This document shows, one piece after another, positions 38,701 through 46,647 of a DNA stretch of 64,000 bases (within the stretch, counting starts at the first letter, position 1; each line of letters opens with the position of its first letter). The DNA lies in NCBI RefSeq assembly GCF_001592935.1, contig NZ_LRDB01000004.1, positions 1-64,000 of the forward strand, read 5' to 3'. The stretch is from Roseivirga echinicomitans. GTDB taxonomy: Bacteria > Bacteroidota > Bacteroidia > Cytophagales > Cyclobacteriaceae. The notes under the pieces were generated by a model that searched no databases, was not told the DNA's origin, and saw nothing but the letters and a program-made list of their open reading frames with translations. The translations under genes and the position numbers were made by a program.

Positions 38701-38845
38701 AGACATCACCGAAGGTTGGGATGGAAGATATAAAGGAAAGAAGGTTCTAGATGGGCAGTATAGCTATATTATTTTCTATGCGGGTGCCTTAAATGGTGTA
38801 AGCTTTGAAGAAACCAGAAGAGGTTCTTTGAAACTTTTTCGCTAG
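35714..38845 (+). CDS. T9SS type B surface protein with IgGFc-binding-like, PKD and SprB-like domains (tandem copy 2)
   Basis: This paralogue has the same length (1043 residues) and the same domain order as the gene 84 bp upstream. It has a signal peptide (LRSLILTFFGLLSIALSANAQ), an IgGFc-binding-like region, PKD (FDWHFGDGTTATGKEVNHTY), SprB-like repeats (NISCFGLTDGVIELTVRGG) and the type B sorting tail (KIFIPNAFSPNNDDFNDEF). The start codon is TTG at 35714; no ATG precedes the signal peptide. Most of the protein aligns without gaps to copy 1, and divergence is highest in the Ig-like middle region. The pair arose by tandem duplication and may offer alternative binding surfaces. Confidence 0.88.
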   Translation: MKKLTLRSLILTFFGLLSIALSANAQVTTEGRDFWFGFMENLVEPTTSIEIYISTEKTAAVSILTPKGTLNISVTVAPGVSKKVVLPLNLMPLAEGKFGFGIHVTSDNPISLYALNKKQYSADAAVILPTPALGNEYYVVAHMEPPGDIEPSSRESEFLVVASEDNTEIEITPTGNTYNGWLKGVPQVIVLNAGETYQVKSNEDLSGSYVRTVSQNTSDCKNIAVFGGNVFTNVGGCGPARDHLYEQMFPVSTWGKNFLFVPYETRKGGDYVKIIASENDTRVVISKMSQTLILQAGEVKIFSPLDGVRTISADKPITVAQFSRSQECDNVPGDPFMIIVSPLEQRIKSVTFNAFVVQNIDRYYLTLITASDAVKDVVLDGVDITNQFKTEGDAAYASLNISQGNHRLTAPEGVIAYVYGYGDVESFGYSAGASLENLNAQLLLADANLNIIADEGCLNSAIDFKIQFETVPGEDPLYTVFDWHFGDGTTATGKEVNHTYTEPDDYVIRVIASNGEGSCGNSEVFTKQVTILEVEATEIIGPQSVCPDVQFIDYSVVGAEGNTYEWIVSTGDGQITSGQGTDKVQVSWGTSNDNAFLQVIPRNALGCIGDTLEIPVKINKELTPPLPVGPADVCYTDYQEVTYSTPQTNGAVYTWEVEGGTFVNGINTGNEVKVKWDGVGTGKRIRFLESNPLVPDCNGYSEYLNVVVYSEIKPVASITNISCFGLTDGVIELTVRGGKPGDYTAIWDNGMTGLSIAGLTAGNYEATITDAAGCEIIETYTIIEPAQLTISDSAVLPVRCFQESNGSITLEITGGTPNSQGLYSINVVGANFDKTYNTAMITDLPAGGYAVTVTDANGCKTSSVYTITEPPALEPFLESFLNSPICPQATNGTTYIEAIGGTPDYQFYWSNKPTQDSQEGSDFSQGAYSLTIRDANGCETVMDFDVEERFPKIFIPNAFSPNNDDFNDEFKPVTDCNLQYSMQIFNKWGEIIFSTEDITEGWDGRYKGKKVLDGQYSYIIFYAGALNGVSFEETRRGSLKLFR

Positions 38846-38905
38846 ACTTCCTTACCAAATCAAAGCCTTTCTTTAATTTCAGCATTGGACTGAAAACTTA
38901 TTATT

Positions 38906-41900
38906 TTGGCATTAACGGTTTATAAATCTTCCGCAGGTTCGGGTAAAACCTTTACGCTCGTAAAGGAATATGTCAAGTTGCTGATTAAAAGGCCACAAGA
39001 CTTTAAGCATATCTTGGCCATCACTTTCACCAACAAGGCTACGGAAGAAATGAAAACCCGTATTCTCAAATCTCTGGAAGATATGGGGGCGGGGAAGGAA
39101 ACGCAGTTGTTCAAAATATTAGCCACAGAACTGGCCGCAGAACTCACTCCACTCAACATTCAACAAAGGGCCGAAGAAGCCTATGATCTGATCATTCATA
39201 ATTACGGTCGGTTTGAAGTGTCCACCATCGACAGTTTCTTTTCTAGGGTGCTCAAGTCCTTCGCCAGAGAATTAGATTTACCGCTCAGTTACGAAGTGGA
39301 AATGAATACCTCCATGGCCTTGCAAGAAGCCATGAATGAGCTTTTCAAAAGCTTGGACGATAATAAAGAAGTACGGCAATGGCTTACTCAATATGCCAAA
39401 GAGCAAATCGAAAGCGATAAGTCATGGAACGTTGATCAGCAGATCGAAAAACTTGGCGGTAACCTCTTCAGAGAGTCTTTCCAAGATGGTTTCAGTGGAC
39501 TGAATCTTAGTTTTGATGAACTGAAAGCGATCATTGAATCGCTCAGGTCTGATATCAAGTCTTTTGAGTCCGTATACAAGTCAATAGGGAATCAGGCCTT
39601 AGATGCCCTTGAGAAAAACGGTTTGGCAATAGCTGATTTTCATTATGCTGGAAGTGGAGCCATGGCTGCTTTTAACGCCATGCTAAAAATTCAAACGGAT
39701 ATTGATGAGAAAAAGCGCTTTTTACAAACACTCAATGGTGATATGCCATGGGGAGCAAAAAAGAGTTCGAACTTTGATCAGGCCAATGAACTGGGAGAAA
39801 ACTTGCTGAACCAGTTGGGAACGGAAGCACTTGACTTGATTGAAAACAAATTATTTGACTACAACACAGCCAAAGCCATTCTGAAAAATGTCTATGCTTT
39901 TGGTTTGTTAGAAGAGCTGAATAGGTATTTGAAAGAATACCGTGATGAGCACAATGTGATGCTCATTTCGGATACGAACATCATTCTCAAAGACATTCTG
40001 GAACAAGCTGATGCACCTTTCATCTTTGAAAAGCTCGGTAGCTTCTACAAGCATATTATGATTGATGAGTTTCAGGACACCTCCAATTTTCAGTGGAGCA
40101 ACTTAAAACCTTTGATCATTAACGCCCTATCAGAAGACAATGAAGTGCTGATTGTAGGAGATGTTAAGCAATCCATTTACCGTTTTAGGGGCGGGAATAT
40201 GCGTTTGTTACTCTCTCAAGTGAAGGAGGAATTGGGGGCTTTTTATCCTAAGGAAGCCGATCAGGTGTTGAATGACAACTGGAGAAGTTTAAGCAGTATT
40301 GTCACCTTCAACAACGCTTTGTTTGGGAAACTGCCAGAAGCTTTCGGTAAAAACGAGGTTTTGTACGATACCACTTTGTTTACCCAAGCTTATGAAAACC
40401 ACGAGCAACAAATACAAGGGGGAGAGGGTGGCTATGTGCAAATGCGTTATTATTCCTCCGATGGTGAGGATGAAAAATGGCAGGCACAGTCGATAAATGA
40501 CCTTTTAATTCAGATTAGAGAAAACCAAGAAAAGGGATTTTCACTGAGCGATATACTTATTTTGGTGAATCGTAACAAGGAAATTTCAGATATTGCCACT
40601 GCTTTTCTGAGTGAAAAAATTCCATTTATCAATGGTGAATCGCTTAAGCTTCAACAGAGCGAATCGGTTTTGTTTGTGCTGGATTTGCTCCGCTACCTAC
40701 AATCCGGCAAAGACGAAGTGCTGATGCTCAACCTTATCAGTCTTTTCTTTAGGTTGAATGACATTCCAGAGCAAGCGGTAATGCTGCGCGGAAAAGGAGA
40801 ACGAATGACTTTGGAAGAAGCGGGTTTCCCTCAAGAATTCCTGACCAGACAATATGAAATAAAGCAGTATGCACTTTTTGACTTGGTGAGTGAATTGTTG
40901 CTGATCTTCGATATCGAAAAGAAGTCGGATGTTTATCTTCAACAGCTATTGGATGTTATTCTTGAGCAGTCGCAACGAGGTGCTAACTCTATCAATACCT
41001 TTTTGGAATGGTGGGAAAAGGAAGGGGATAATCAAACGGTAGCCACAAGTGAGAAGACGAATGCAGTTCGCATTCTTTCGATCCATAAATCCAAAGGACT
41101 GGAATCACCCATTATCTTCATTCCATTTGCCAGTTGGGACATTCTGCCCAACCCAACAATGCACCAGTTTTGGACAAAGAATATCCCTGAGCAATACCAA
41201 TCTCTTCAATACATTCCGCTCGATTTCAGTAAAGGCACACTGCTCAAATCTCATTTTCAAGATGACTATTATACCGAAGCCGCTGAAAGCGCACTGGATA
41301 TTCTCAATAAAACCTATGTGGCTTTTACGCGCCCCAGAGAGAAACTCTATTTAGCAGCGCCATTACCCAAGAGAATTGGAAGTTCTAAAATCCATGAGTT
41401 TCTACTGGATTTACTTCCTGAAATTGGATTGCTTTCTAAAGAGGAATCAGCTTATACACAGTTCAGTTTGGGTACTGATGGTCAGAAAATAGGAAGTGGA
41501 GAAGAAATAGGCGCATCCGTAGCGATCAGCATTTATCCGCAAGTTTCCTTCCTCAATCAGCTGACGATCCGCAATGATTCAGAACGGTTTTTCATGCTGC
41601 AAGAAACCGAAGAAGCCCAGAACATTAGTTTGGGGAATCAGGTGCACGAAGTATTGTCTGCCATTCGGGTAAAAGAAGATTTAGAAATGGTTTTAAGGCA
41701 GTTCTTGCAAGCTGGAGAGTTGGATCATAATGCAATAGCGTTGGTGAAAGATCGAATCCTCAGACTTTTTGAGGATCCAAAAATCAGTATCTGGTTTTCT
41801 GATGACTATGAAGTTTTCAATGAAAGAGAAATTTGGTTCGAGGGCAAAGCCCATAAACCAGATAGGCTACTGATTAAGGGAAAAGAGGCTGTGATAATCG

Positions 41901-42046
41901 ATTATAAAAAGGAAAAGGAAAGCCCAGCCCATCAAGAACAAGTAAAACGTTATATGAACGCAATGAAAGCCCTTGGTTTTGAGCAAGTCTCCGGTCATTT
42001 AATTTATGTTGAACCAGTGATAGTGAAGGAGGTAGCTTTATCATGA
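38906..42046 (+). CDS. UvrD-family helicase-nuclease, AddA-like
   Basis: The 1046-residue protein has SF1A helicase motifs: Walker A KSSAGSGKT (7-15), AITFTNKATEEMKTR, Walker B MIDEFQDTSNFQW, GDVKQSIYRFRGGN, ILSIHKSKGLESP and YVAFTRPREKLYLA. A C-terminal PD-(D/E)XK nuclease segment contains KPDRLLI and IIDYKKEK (D999, K1001). This is the AddA layout: helicase plus nuclease for resecting double-strand breaks before recombination. The start is TTG at 38906, fixed because Walker A begins seven residues later. The stop overlaps the next gene by 4 bp. It is shorter than Firmicutes AddA (about 1200), as is usual in this phylum. Confidence 0.9.
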   Translation: MALTVYKSSAGSGKTFTLVKEYVKLLIKRPQDFKHILAITFTNKATEEMKTRILKSLEDMGAGKETQLFKILATELAAELTPLNIQQRAEEAYDLIIHNYGRFEVSTIDSFFSRVLKSFARELDLPLSYEVEMNTSMALQEAMNELFKSLDDNKEVRQWLTQYAKEQIESDKSWNVDQQIEKLGGNLFRESFQDGFSGLNLSFDELKAIIESLRSDIKSFESVYKSIGNQALDALEKNGLAIADFHYAGSGAMAAFNAMLKIQTDIDEKKRFLQTLNGDMPWGAKKSSNFDQANELGENLLNQLGTEALDLIENKLFDYNTAKAILKNVYAFGLLEELNRYLKEYRDEHNVMLISDTNIILKDILEQADAPFIFEKLGSFYKHIMIDEFQDTSNFQWSNLKPLIINALSEDNEVLIVGDVKQSIYRFRGGNMRLLLSQVKEELGAFYPKEADQVLNDNWRSLSSIVTFNNALFGKLPEAFGKNEVLYDTTLFTQAYENHEQQIQGGEGGYVQMRYYSSDGEDEKWQAQSINDLLIQIRENQEKGFSLSDILILVNRNKEISDIATAFLSEKIPFINGESLKLQQSESVLFVLDLLRYLQSGKDEVLMLNLISLFFRLNDIPEQAVMLRGKGERMTLEEAGFPQEFLTRQYEIKQYALFDLVSELLLIFDIEKKSDVYLQQLLDVILEQSQRGANSINTFLEWWEKEGDNQTVATSEKTNAVRILSIHKSKGLESPIIFIPFASWDILPNPTMHQFWTKNIPEQYQSLQYIPLDFSKGTLLKSHFQDDYYTEAAESALDILNKTYVAFTRPREKLYLAAPLPKRIGSSKIHEFLLDLLPEIGLLSKEESAYTQFSLGTDGQKIGSGEEIGASVAISIYPQVSFLNQLTIRNDSERFFMLQETEEAQNISLGNQVHEVLSAIRVKEDLEMVLRQFLQAGELDHNAIALVKDRILRLFEDPKISIWFSDDYEVFNEREIWFEGKAHKPDRLLIKGKEAVIIDYKKEKESPAHQEQVKRYMNAMKALGFEQVSGHLIYVEPVIVKEVALS

Positions 42047-44880
42047 AAATCTTCCACCAACTTATTGTAGAACAGATTCAGGAAAGCGACTTGCAACAAT
42101 TGAAAGGCCATTGCTTTGTGTTTCCTACCAAACGTGGAGGCGTTTTCTTCAAGCGTGCTTTGCTTCAAAAATACGGTCATCATGACTTTATGCTGCCCAC
42201 CATTTTCAGTATTGAAGATTTCGTGCAACGCATGACGGGCTTGTCCATTACGGACGAACTCACTTTGCTTTTCCATCTTTTCAAGATTTACCAAAAGCGA
42301 GATAGAGATTTAGAATTTGATGCTTTCTACGCTTGGGGAAAAGTGATTCTGAAGGATTATGACGAGATAGATCGCTACTTGGCGAACGCCAAACAGATCT
42401 ATTCTGACTTACAGAACATTAAAGAAATTGATCATGTTTTCGGCTATAATGACGAATTCAGAGAGATCATTGCCCGTTTTAGAACCCTGACGGAAAAGCA
42501 AGATAAGACGAAACTGCTCACTGAGTTTTTGAAAATCTGGAAAGAGGTTGGTGCGGTGTATGAAGATTTTCAAGGTGAATTACTGAAAGAAGAAAAGGCT
42601 TATGGCGGTATGTTGTACCGAAATTTGGCTTCGGTACTCAGTCAAGATCACTTTGAGCATCCTTTCGATTATTATCATTTTTGCGGTTTCAATGCCCTTT
42701 CCAAATCGGAAGAGGTGATTTTTGATGCCTTGGTCAAAGCCAAAAGAGCACAACTCTATTGGGATACCGATAACTACTTCATGGTCGAGAAGAAAGAAGA
42801 GGCAGGCGACTTTATGAGGGAATACGGAACCAAGTGGCCCGACAGTATTTGGTTCGATGCCGATTCTTTAAGTGAGCCCAAAACGGTACATGTGCATGCT
42901 GTGCCTCAAAATATGGCGCAGGCGCATTTGGCGGCAAAGTTGGCTGGAGAACTCATTCACCAAGGAGCCAAGCCAGAAGAGACTGCCATTGTATTGGCCG
43001 ATGAAAAGCTGTTGGTGCCCTTTCTCTATGCCATGCCGCTGCACGACCATAAAGTCAATGTAACAATGGGTTATCCGATGAGGTCTACCATTGTTTTCGA
43101 TTTTGTGCTGTGCTATTTGGAATTGATGCGAAAGGCACAAACCACCGACCAGGGTTTGGTTTTTCATACTTATGACCTTCGACCTTTTCTTTCTAATGCC
43201 TACACTGCGCTTTTTCATGAAGGCATTTATCAGCAATTGAACGAATGGTTTGTGCGGGAAAAGAAAACCAAAATTGGCTTGAACGAATTGCTTGAAAAAG
43301 TGAAGTCCAGTCAGTTGCAAGCCTTGCTCAAAGCGGGGAAAGAATGGGAAGGTGTTGCTTTGGCCTTAAGGACTTACCTCACAGCCGCATTCTATGATTT
43401 TAAAGAAAAAGACAGTGGACTAACTGACCGTGAGTTTATCTATTTTTTCCTGAAGTCGCTCAATCAGTTGAACGACTACCTAAGGCAGAAAGAAACCTTT
43501 TCCTTAAGGTTGATCAAGAAAATTATTCAGGAGCATTTCAGGGCGGTTAAAATACCTTTTGAGGGCGAGCCAGTGCAAGGTGTTCAGGTGATGGGTTTCC
43601 TAGAAACCAGAACCTTGGACTTCAAACACATCATTGTGGTTTCGGCCAACGAAGGAAAGCTTCCGACCGCCAGAAACTCAAATTCTTACATTCCTTACGG
43701 CTTAAGAAAGGTATTTCAGTTGCCCACCTTCGAAGAGCAAGACGCCATTTATGCCTATCACTTCAAGCGATTGTTACAGCGGGCAGAAGAGGTGCATTTT
43801 GTTTATGATAACACTACACAAGGCGATTCGACAGGGGAGAGAAGCCGTTTCATTTTACAGCAACTAAAGCGGTATAAGAAGCTTGATCATTATAGTATTC
43901 TAGAGAAATCATATGAAGGGCTTGTTCCTAAAGCCATCAATTCGAATGAGATTTCAATTCCAAAAGGGCCAGAAGTAAATAAACTACTGAGTCGCTTTTT
44001 GCAGGGCACAGAGGAGGGTAAGTTCTTATCGCCCACTTCCCTTACCAATTACATTACCTGTCCGCTAAAGTTCTACCTAAAAAACGTAGCCAGCTTTAGA
44101 GAATTGGATGATTTGGATGAAGACATTGATGCACGAAATCTTGGAATTGTAGTGCATGAGGTGTTGGAGTTTTTATACAAACCTTGGCTGGACAGGGAGA
44201 TTGGTGCAGAGCAAATCCGTTTGCTCAAAGGCTTGGTCGAAAAGCAGCTGATTGACTCTTTAGAACGAAACAAGATCATTCAAGAAAATCAACAACTGTC
44301 GGGTAGAGATTTGGTCACCAAACAGGTGATGGAGCAGATGATTCAAAAAGTACTGGATTTAGATGCCCAAGAAGCTCCTTTCAAAGTGATTGGTCTGGAA
44401 GCAGAAGAATTTGAAACCCTTGTCGCTATTGATGGAATTGGCAAAGCCAGGGTCAGCGGTACGATAGACCGAATGGATGAAAAGGGAAGGGAGTTACGCA
44501 TTACAGATTATAAAACGGGAAAGGTGGAATTTGTTGGCAAGGCGCTGATGTTTAAAGATCCAGAGGCCTATATGGAGAAGTATTTTGATGACCCAAAGTA
44601 CAAATCTGGTTTTCAGGGCTACCTCTATGCGGTGCTCACAAAAAGTCATTTTGATTTACCTGTAAAAGTGGGTATTACGAGTATGCGTAAGTTGAGCGAA
44701 GGCACGCAGTGGCTCCGAGATGGCCAAGCCATTCCTGCTGAGGCCATTGCTATGTTTGAAGAAAAGCTTCAAAATCTAGTACGCGAAATTTACAATCCAA
44801 CAGTTCCATTCGCTCAAACCGATGATCTAAAACGTTGTGAATATTGCGAGTTTCAGCAGTTGTGTAAAAGGGGAGGTTAA
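42043..44880 (+). CDS. PD-(D/E)XK nuclease, AddB-like
   Basis: The 945-residue partner of the preceding helicase-nuclease starts MKIFHQLIVEQIQESD with the degenerate ATP-site region FPTKRGGVFFKRALLQ. An inactivated-helicase-like middle contains VQVMGFLETRTLDFKHIIVV. The C-terminal nuclease has SPTSLTNYITCPLKFYL, VVHEVLEFLY and ITDYKTGK (D822, K824). Four Cys (C673, C932, C935, C941) match the Fe-S cluster staple of AddB nucleases. Together the two proteins should process DNA ends. The ATGA overlap means coupled translation. Confidence 0.88.
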   Translation: MKIFHQLIVEQIQESDLQQLKGHCFVFPTKRGGVFFKRALLQKYGHHDFMLPTIFSIEDFVQRMTGLSITDELTLLFHLFKIYQKRDRDLEFDAFYAWGKVILKDYDEIDRYLANAKQIYSDLQNIKEIDHVFGYNDEFREIIARFRTLTEKQDKTKLLTEFLKIWKEVGAVYEDFQGELLKEEKAYGGMLYRNLASVLSQDHFEHPFDYYHFCGFNALSKSEEVIFDALVKAKRAQLYWDTDNYFMVEKKEEAGDFMREYGTKWPDSIWFDADSLSEPKTVHVHAVPQNMAQAHLAAKLAGELIHQGAKPEETAIVLADEKLLVPFLYAMPLHDHKVNVTMGYPMRSTIVFDFVLCYLELMRKAQTTDQGLVFHTYDLRPFLSNAYTALFHEGIYQQLNEWFVREKKTKIGLNELLEKVKSSQLQALLKAGKEWEGVALALRTYLTAAFYDFKEKDSGLTDREFIYFFLKSLNQLNDYLRQKETFSLRLIKKIIQEHFRAVKIPFEGEPVQGVQVMGFLETRTLDFKHIIVVSANEGKLPTARNSNSYIPYGLRKVFQLPTFEEQDAIYAYHFKRLLQRAEEVHFVYDNTTQGDSTGERSRFILQQLKRYKKLDHYSILEKSYEGLVPKAINSNEISIPKGPEVNKLLSRFLQGTEEGKFLSPTSLTNYITCPLKFYLKNVASFRELDDLDEDIDARNLGIVVHEVLEFLYKPWLDREIGAEQIRLLKGLVEKQLIDSLERNKIIQENQQLSGRDLVTKQVMEQMIQKVLDLDAQEAPFKVIGLEAEEFETLVAIDGIGKARVSGTIDRMDEKGRELRITDYKTGKVEFVGKALMFKDPEAYMEKYFDDPKYKSGFQGYLYAVLTKSHFDLPVKVGITSMRKLSEGTQWLRDGQAIPAEAIAMFEEKLQNLVREIYNPTVPFAQTDDLKRCEYCEFQQLCKRGG

Positions 44881-45177
44881 CAGTATAGATATAAACAGTT
44901 CGCCCCGCTGGGGCTTATTGATTTTATAGCTAAGGTTTTTACAAACAGTTCACCCCGCTGGGGTTATTGATATTCAGCAATCAAGTTAGGTTGAGAAAGG
45001 CTGCTTTTTCGTGTCGCTCAAGTAAGGTTTTGATTTGCTGTATGCTTGAAATAAAGTCCCAGCGGGACGGCCTGTTTGTAATCTACAAACAGGTATAGAT
45101 AGTTAAGCTCCGTAGGAGTGACCCATATTATCTCCAATTCAATTCCTTTGAAAACCTAAAATCAATTATCTTTCCGC
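44881..45177. repeat. Intergenic cluster of short GC-rich hairpins
   Basis: This 297-bp gap contains GCCCCGCTGGGGC (44902-44914), ACCCCGCTGGGGT (44952-44964), GTCCCAGCGGGAC (45056-45068), a perfect 10-bp hairpin with arms CCTGTTTGTA and TACAAACAGG (45071-45093), and CTCC-GTA-GGAG (45108-45118) followed by TGACCCATA. The last element and its flanks (TTAAGC...GACCCATA) match the 204-bp repeat units at 60-63 kb, so this is a diverged relative of the same family. No gene is visible. Confidence 0.75.
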
Positions 45178-46560
45178 ATGCGTATTTTGAAACTCCTCAT
45201 TCTAGTCTTTGTACTCGGAATTCCTTCTAAAACTTCAGCTCAAGAGATTTATAATGCCGATTATAGCTTTACCATCGAGGGTTTGCCTGCTGGTGAAAAT
45301 ATGCGTTTGGCGTATTATTTAGGCGATAAACAGTACATCAAGCAGGAGTCGCTTTCTCAAGAAGGTGGTTTGGTGAATTTTAAAATCGACACGCTTCATG
45401 TTGGTTTGTGCATGCTGGTGTTTCCAGATAACAATTACTTTGAGTTCGTTGCCAAGGAGCCCAGAGTGATGATGAAAACAAACAAAGACGATGTCATTGG
45501 TGCGATGGAAGTGATTGCGTCTGAGGAAAATGCAAAGCTTTATGAGTACCTAAAATACAATAACGAGCGACAAAATGATTTCCAGAAACTAGAGGCCAAT
45601 ACTGAACTAAGTGATGCCCAAAAAGCCACTATGGGAATGGATATGGAGCAAAAGGGGGTAGAGAAACGAAAAGAGTTCATTGAAAAATACCCAGAAAGTT
45701 ATTTGGCCCAGTTGATTGCGTCATCCATGGAGTATGAGCCCAAAGAAGCACCTGGGGACTTATCTGAGGATGAAGCTGATGCCTATCAATTTTACGATTA
45801 TAAAAACCATTACTTCGATAATATTGATTTTTCGAAAAGCGACCTATTGTACTCTCCAGTCTATCATCCAAAAATGATGGCTTATCTAGATCAGTTAACT
45901 GTACAGCAACCTGACTCACTGATTGCTGCAGTCGATTATCTGTTAAAAGGAACGAGTGCTAATGAGGAGTATTTTAAGTACACATTAATTACGCTTTTGA
46001 ATAAGTTTGCGAAAGCCAAAGTGATTTGTCAAGATGAAGTTTATTTGCATTTGATTGACACTTACTATTTGAAAGGAAAGGCCATTTGGATGGATGAAGA
46101 AGGACTGTCGAAGTTAAAAAATAGTGCCGATAACTTGAGAAATAACCTCTGTGGCGGACTAGCTGTGGATTTCGAACTTCCAGATGTCAATGGTGCAAAT
46201 CAGTCACTTTATACCCAAATAGCAGACTGGACGGTGCTCGCCTTTATGCAAACCGACTGTATTCCTTGCGAAAAGACATTGGAAGAATTTTCTAAGTTTG
46301 AAGAAACTGAAATGCCATCTTTTAAAGTAGTGACCGTTTTTAGGGAAGGTGATAAAACGGCTTGGAAAGGACTGCTTATGAACAATACAAAGCCAAACTG
46401 GGTAAATTTGATGAATGTCAATGGTACACTCGATGTCCTACGTGATTATAATATCCAATCTTATCCATCCCTTTATTTGCTCGACAAGGATAAACGAATC
46501 GTTATTAAAAGAGTCAGTGCTTCTCAAATTAATGATTACCTCAAGAGTCTCAAACAGTAG
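45178..46560 (+). CDS. Secreted thioredoxin-like protein with DUF5106-type region
   Basis: The 460-residue protein has a signal peptide (RILKLLILVFVLGIPSKTSAQ), an N-terminal beta-rich region followed by a helical stretch (about 100-320) like that of Bacteroidota thiol-disulfide proteins with DUF4369/DUF5106 regions, and a C-terminal thioredoxin fold starting near residue 330. The redox motif is C361-IP-C364 (TDCIPCEKTLEEF), with a cis-Pro region SYPSLYLLDKD. It probably reduces or shuffles disulfides in the periplasm. It is transcribed alone after the hairpin cluster. Confidence 0.8.
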   Translation: MRILKLLILVFVLGIPSKTSAQEIYNADYSFTIEGLPAGENMRLAYYLGDKQYIKQESLSQEGGLVNFKIDTLHVGLCMLVFPDNNYFEFVAKEPRVMMKTNKDDVIGAMEVIASEENAKLYEYLKYNNERQNDFQKLEANTELSDAQKATMGMDMEQKGVEKRKEFIEKYPESYLAQLIASSMEYEPKEAPGDLSEDEADAYQFYDYKNHYFDNIDFSKSDLLYSPVYHPKMMAYLDQLTVQQPDSLIAAVDYLLKGTSANEEYFKYTLITLLNKFAKAKVICQDEVYLHLIDTYYLKGKAIWMDEEGLSKLKNSADNLRNNLCGGLAVDFELPDVNGANQSLYTQIADWTVLAFMQTDCIPCEKTLEEFSKFEETEMPSFKVVTVFREGDKTAWKGLLMNNTKPNWVNLMNVNGTLDVLRDYNIQSYPSLYLLDKDKRIVIKRVSASQINDYLKSLKQ

Positions 46561-46599
46561 GTAAGGCATCTCGGGAACTAATATAAACTAATTAGATAG

Positions 46600-46630
46600 T
46601 TGTTTTTCTGATATAAACCTAATACTTTAG
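46600..46630 (+). promoter_or_regulatory. Predicted promoter of the FtsX-like permease gene
   Basis: TTG (46600-46602) and TACTTTAG (46623-46630, one mismatch to TAnnTTTG) are spaced 20 bp apart. The start codon is 17 bp downstream of the -7 box. Confidence 0.5.
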
Positions 46631-46647
46631 TTTCAAATCAGATTGCT

